Shown piece by piece: positions 56,800 through 59,382 of a stretch of 59,382 bases of DNA. Each line of letters opens with the position of its first letter. The stretch's first letter is position 1. This stretch comes from Pauljensenia hongkongensis (GTDB lineage: Bacteria > Actinomycetota > Actinomycetes > Actinomycetales > Actinomycetaceae). Under the pieces are notes generated by a model. The model made no database searches. It had not been told where the DNA came from and was given only the letters and a program-made list of their open reading frames with translations. Where the stretch lies: positions 1,918,586-1,977,967 of the forward strand of contig NZ_CP017298.1 in NCBI RefSeq assembly GCF_001746855.1. The letters run 5' to 3'. A program made the position numbers and the translations under genes.

Positions 56800-58452
56800 G
56801 TGGGCGCGCTCGTCACCACGACTACCAAGGCCGCGATGCGGCAGAGCACGAAAGGGCTCGTCGTCATTGTGATGGCCGCGCTCGCCGCAGTGCTCTGGGC
56901 CGCCCCCGCCCGCGCCGCCAACCCGCAGACGTGGCAGGAGGTCTCCGCCACCATCGCCTCCCTCATCGACCAGGCGGTGGCCGACTACAAGGCCGGTGAC
57001 GCCGCCAAGGGCAAGGAGGGCGTCAACGACGCCTACTACAAGAACTATGAGACGACGGGTATGGAGAAGCAGGTCATGGCCCGCATCTCCGGCTCCCGGG
57101 TCAGCGCCGTCGAGATGGAGTTCTCCCTGCTCAAGCAGGCCATGGGCTCCGGCGACAGCGCCGGCGTCGACTCCCACGCCGCCACCCTCAAGCAATGCAT
57201 CGCCGAGGACGCGGCGAAACTCGACGGAGTCGCCCCGGCCTCGGGGTCGTCGGGCGCGGGCTCCGCCGACTACAGCCCCGGCGCCTGGGGGCAGACCGCC
57301 AAGCAGATCAACGGGATCATCGACCAGGCGGTGGCCGACTACAAGGCCGGTGACGCCGCCAAGGGCAAGGAGGGCGTCAACGACGCCTACTACAAGAACT
57401 ATGAGACGACGGGCATGGAGAAGCAGGTCATGGCCCGCATCTCCGGTTCCCGGGTCAGCGCCGTCGAAATGGAGTTCTCGCTGCTCAAGAAGGCGATGGC
57501 CGAGGGCGACGGCGCCGGCGTCGACTCCCACGCCGCCACCCTCACCAACGCGATCCGCGAGGACGCCAACACCCTGGACGGGTACACCGGGCAGGCCGCC
57601 TCCGACGCCGCCTCGCAGACCACGCCGTGGCTCAGCGCCTTCGTGCCCGCCCTGCTCGTCATCCTCCGCGAGGGCATGGAGGCCATCCTGGTCGTCGCCG
57701 CGGTCCTGGCCTACCTGGGCAAGTCCGGGCACAAGGACAAGGCGCGGGTCGTGTGGTCCGGGGTCGCCATCGCCCTCGGGCTCTCCGCCCTGCTCGCCTT
57801 CCTCTTCAACTACTTCACCTCCCTGGCGGGGGCCAACCAGGAGCTCCTGGAGGGGGTCGCCGCGCTCTTCGCCGTCGCCATGCTGATCTGGGTGTCGAAC
57901 TGGATGATCCACAAGTCCTCCGACAAGGCGTGGGAGAAGTACATCCGCGACCAGACCGACGCCTCGCTCACCAGGGGATCGCTGCTGGGCCTCGCTTTCA
58001 TCTCCTTCCTGGCCGTCCTGCGCGAGGGCGCCGAGACGATCCTCTTCTACGTGCCCATCGTCTCCAGCGCGGGCGACCGCACGGGCTACGTGTGGGCGGG
58101 CCTCGGGGTCGGCCTCGTGGTCCTGGTCGTCGTCTACCTGCTCATCCAGTTCGCCGCCCTGCGCATCCCCCTGCGCCCCTTCTTCACCATCACCTCCCTG
58201 CTGCTCGCCCTCATGGCCTTCACCTTCACGGGGTCGGGCGTCAAGGAGCTCCAGGAAGCCGACGTGCTCTCCCTGACCTACGTCAACGGCTTCCCGACCG
58301 TAGACCTCTTGGGGATCTACCCCCGAGTGGAGAACCTGGTCGCCCAGGCGCTGGTTCTCATCATTATCGTCGGCCTGTACGTCTTCGGGAAGCGCTCCCT
58401 CGCCCGCGCCAGCGGCGGGGCGGAGGACGCCCCGGACGCGAAGGCCGACTGA
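56800..58452 (+). CDS. FTR1-family iron permease with duplicated N-terminal domain
   Basis: 550 residues from GTG 56800, which has AGGAGG seven bases upstream; the longer frame is rejected. A signal-like helix (about 20-42) is followed by two nearly identical ~118-residue extracytoplasmic domains (IDQAVADYKAGDAAKGKEGV occurs in both). Then comes the FTR1 permease with about seven helices and both iron-site motifs: REGMEA (290-295) and REGAET (408-413). FTR1 permeases of the FetM type take up iron with a P19-type periplasmic protein, encoded next. The 31-bp gap to that gene and the upstream iron box support an iron-uptake operon. Confidence 0.93.
   Translation: MGALVTTTTKAAMRQSTKGLVVIVMAALAAVLWAAPARAANPQTWQEVSATIASLIDQAVADYKAGDAAKGKEGVNDAYYKNYETTGMEKQVMARISGSRVSAVEMEFSLLKQAMGSGDSAGVDSHAATLKQCIAEDAAKLDGVAPASGSSGAGSADYSPGAWGQTAKQINGIIDQAVADYKAGDAAKGKEGVNDAYYKNYETTGMEKQVMARISGSRVSAVEMEFSLLKKAMAEGDGAGVDSHAATLTNAIREDANTLDGYTGQAASDAASQTTPWLSAFVPALLVILREGMEAILVVAAVLAYLGKSGHKDKARVVWSGVAIALGLSALLAFLFNYFTSLAGANQELLEGVAALFAVAMLIWVSNWMIHKSSDKAWEKYIRDQTDASLTRGSLLGLAFISFLAVLREGAETILFYVPIVSSAGDRTGYVWAGLGVGLVVLVVVYLLIQFAALRIPLRPFFTITSLLLALMAFTFTGSGVKELQEADVLSLTYVNGFPTVDLLGIYPRVENLVAQALVLIIIVGLYVFGKRSLARASGGAEDAPDAKAD
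56965..57489 (+). repeat. 171-bp direct repeat inside FTR1 gene
   Basis: 56965-57135 and 57319-57489 are 171 bp each, start 354 bp (118 codons) apart and differ at only four positions by direct reading, three of them or all silent. The flanking parts of the two domains are more diverged, which points to recent gene conversion or selection on the repeat core. Confidence 0.93.
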
Positions 58453-58483
58453 CATCCACAACACCGATCAGGAGAACCCTCCC

Positions 58484-59128
58484 ATGAAGCGCTCCCTCGC
58501 CCGAATCGGGGCCGCGGCCGCCGCGATCGCCCTGGCGGGCACGCTCGCCGCCTGCTCCTCCAACTCCAACAACTCGAACAACTCGAACAACGGCGCGAAC
58601 CCCCCCGCCTCCCAGTCCGCCGCGGACGACGGAGCCAAGCCGGGCGAGGACGCCGGCTTCGAGGAACTGCCCCTGGGCGACGACGTGTTCGTCGGCCCCC
58701 TCAAAGTGGGCGGCGTCTACTTCCAGCCCGTCGACATGGAGCCCGCCGTGAGCACGCCGGCGAAGGACTCCTCGATGCACATGGAGGCCGACATCTCGGC
58801 CGTCGCCGACAACGACCTCGGTTACGGCGCGGGCGACTTCATCCCCGCCCTCACCGTCGACTACCAGATCGCGGACAAGTCCGGAACCGTCGTCCAGGAG
58901 GGCACCTTCATGCCCATGAACGCCTCGGACGGCCCCCACTACGGCATCAACCTGCCCAAGCTCGAGGCCGGCACCTACGACGTGACCTTCACGATCAAGT
59001 CCCCGGAGACCAACGGCTGGCTGCTCCACACCGACGAGAAGACCGGTGTGAAGGGCCGGTTCTGGCAAGAGCCCCTCAAGGCCGAGTTCAAGGACTGGCA
59101 GTGGGATCCCACCTCCGTCGACTGGTGA
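58484..59128 (+). CDS. P19/Tp34-type iron-binding lipoprotein
   Basis: 214 residues. The signal peptide ends in the lipobox LAAC (Cys24). An Asn/Ser linker leads to the P19 fold: LPLGDDVFVGPLKVGGVYFQPVDME, then MHMEADISAV with metal-ligand Met and His (98-101), FIPALTVDYQI, and the second His in DGPHYGINLP. P19/FetP proteins bind copper and iron and deliver iron to the FTR1 permease outside the membrane; here lipid anchoring keeps it at the cell surface. Start ATG 58484 after AGGAGAA. Family assignment is firm. Confidence 0.92.
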   Translation: MKRSLARIGAAAAAIALAGTLAACSSNSNNSNNSNNGANPPASQSAADDGAKPGEDAGFEELPLGDDVFVGPLKVGGVYFQPVDMEPAVSTPAKDSSMHMEADISAVADNDLGYGAGDFIPALTVDYQIADKSGTVVQEGTFMPMNASDGPHYGINLPKLEAGTYDVTFTIKSPETNGWLLHTDEKTGVKGRFWQEPLKAEFKDWQWDPTSVDW

Positions 59129-59137
59129 GGACCAGGC

Positions 59138-59162
59138 GGGCCGGGGAGACCATCCCCGGCCC
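59138..59162 (+). terminator. Hairpin after P19 gene
   Basis: GGGCCGGGGA (59138-59147) pairs with TCCCCGGCCC (59153-59162), loop GACCA, 9 bp after the stop. It may end the transcript or only attenuate it before the next gene. Confidence 0.65.
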
Positions 59163-59232
59163 GCGCCCGCACGGGGCACTACACTGCTGACGAGGGGGGC
59201 GCAGGCCCCCCTCAGCCAGGAAAGGACCGTTG

Positions 59233-59382
59233 ATGCTTCAGCAGCTCAGTGAGGCGACCCTGAGCCTCCTGCTCACAATGCTCGCCGTCGGGGCCACGAT
59301 CCGCCTCGTCCCCGCGGCCGGGCGCGGCCGCAGCGGACGGCGCGCCCGCGCCCTGGCGGTCTGGGGGGGCATCGGAGCCGGC
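59233..59382 (+). CDS. Membrane protein, N-terminal fragment, iron operon
   Basis: The first 50 codons of a gene leaving the right edge, ATG 59233 with AGGAAAGGA upstream. The peptide begins MLQQLSEATLSLLLTMLAVGATIRLV, a membrane helix, followed by an Arg-rich cytoplasmic loop and the start of a second helix. In related FTR1-P19 loci of actinobacteria the next gene is commonly a DUF2318 membrane protein, then FtsX-like permeases and an ABC ATPase. The fragment is compatible but too short to prove it. Confidence 0.6.
   Translation, partial: MLQQLSEATLSLLLTMLAVGATIRLVPAAGRGRSGRRARALAVWGGIGAG

Overview
The window is very GC-rich DNA with actinobacterial gene content: ClpC, an EccB/EccC/EccD/mycosin type VII secretion system (T7SS), a serine/threonine kinase cluster with an FN3 protein, and the ygfZ-dtd neighbourhood. 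Gene content and the absence of mycobacterial EccE, EspG, PE and PPE genes suggest an Actinomycetaceae member (Actinomyces/Schaalia-like). That taxonomic call is inference. Functions were assigned by reading motifs; no database search was run.

Layout. (1) 1-12 kb: the end of cysS, an alpha-glucosidase, then a four-gene T7SS-associated cassette (2147-5711) that is a diverged copy of genes in the main T7SS locus. Next come three dispersed paralogues of an unrecognised ~180-residue protein on the minus strand, interleaved with a DUF1697 gene and rlmB, and a minus-strand three-gene operon encoding a WXG100 protein (9954-11994). (2) 12-17.5 kb: housekeeping genes purA, a membrane protein, a nitrobindin-like protein, ygfZ and dtd, with a repeat-rich gap at 14.7-15.2 kb. 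(3) 17.5-19 kb: no convincing gene; it holds a small type I-E-like CRISPR array whose three spacers are identical, a family of 12-bp motifs in both orientations and a 52-bp palindrome. (4) 19-21.5 kb: clpC and a strong terminator. (5) 21.7-38.5 kb: the main T7SS locus, with an EccB-mycosin fusion, two different EccD-like proteins, two WXG100 proteins, five further secretion-associated genes, a free secreted mycosin, a three-ATPase EccC and a lipoprotein. (6) 38.9-53.6 kb: a cluster matching the PFNA cluster described in bifidobacteria: giant Ig-like/FN3 surface protein, MoxR ATPase, DUF58, transglutaminase-like membrane protein, kinase, PP2C phosphatase and FHA protein. (7) 53.7-59.4 kb: pyruvate phosphate dikinase, then an FTR1/P19 iron-uptake operon with a candidate iron-regulator box, cut by the window end.

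How the parts may work together: EccB-MycP, EccC and the two EccD proteins would form the inner-membrane secretion machine. The WXG100 proteins and several neighbours carry Y-x-x-x-D/E motifs and are plausible substrates. The cassette at 2-6 kb lacks its own WXG100 pair and machinery but keeps a promoter-like element in common with the main esx operon, so it probably depends on the main locus. The kinase/phosphatase/FHA cluster next door is a candidate regulator, which is inference from position only.
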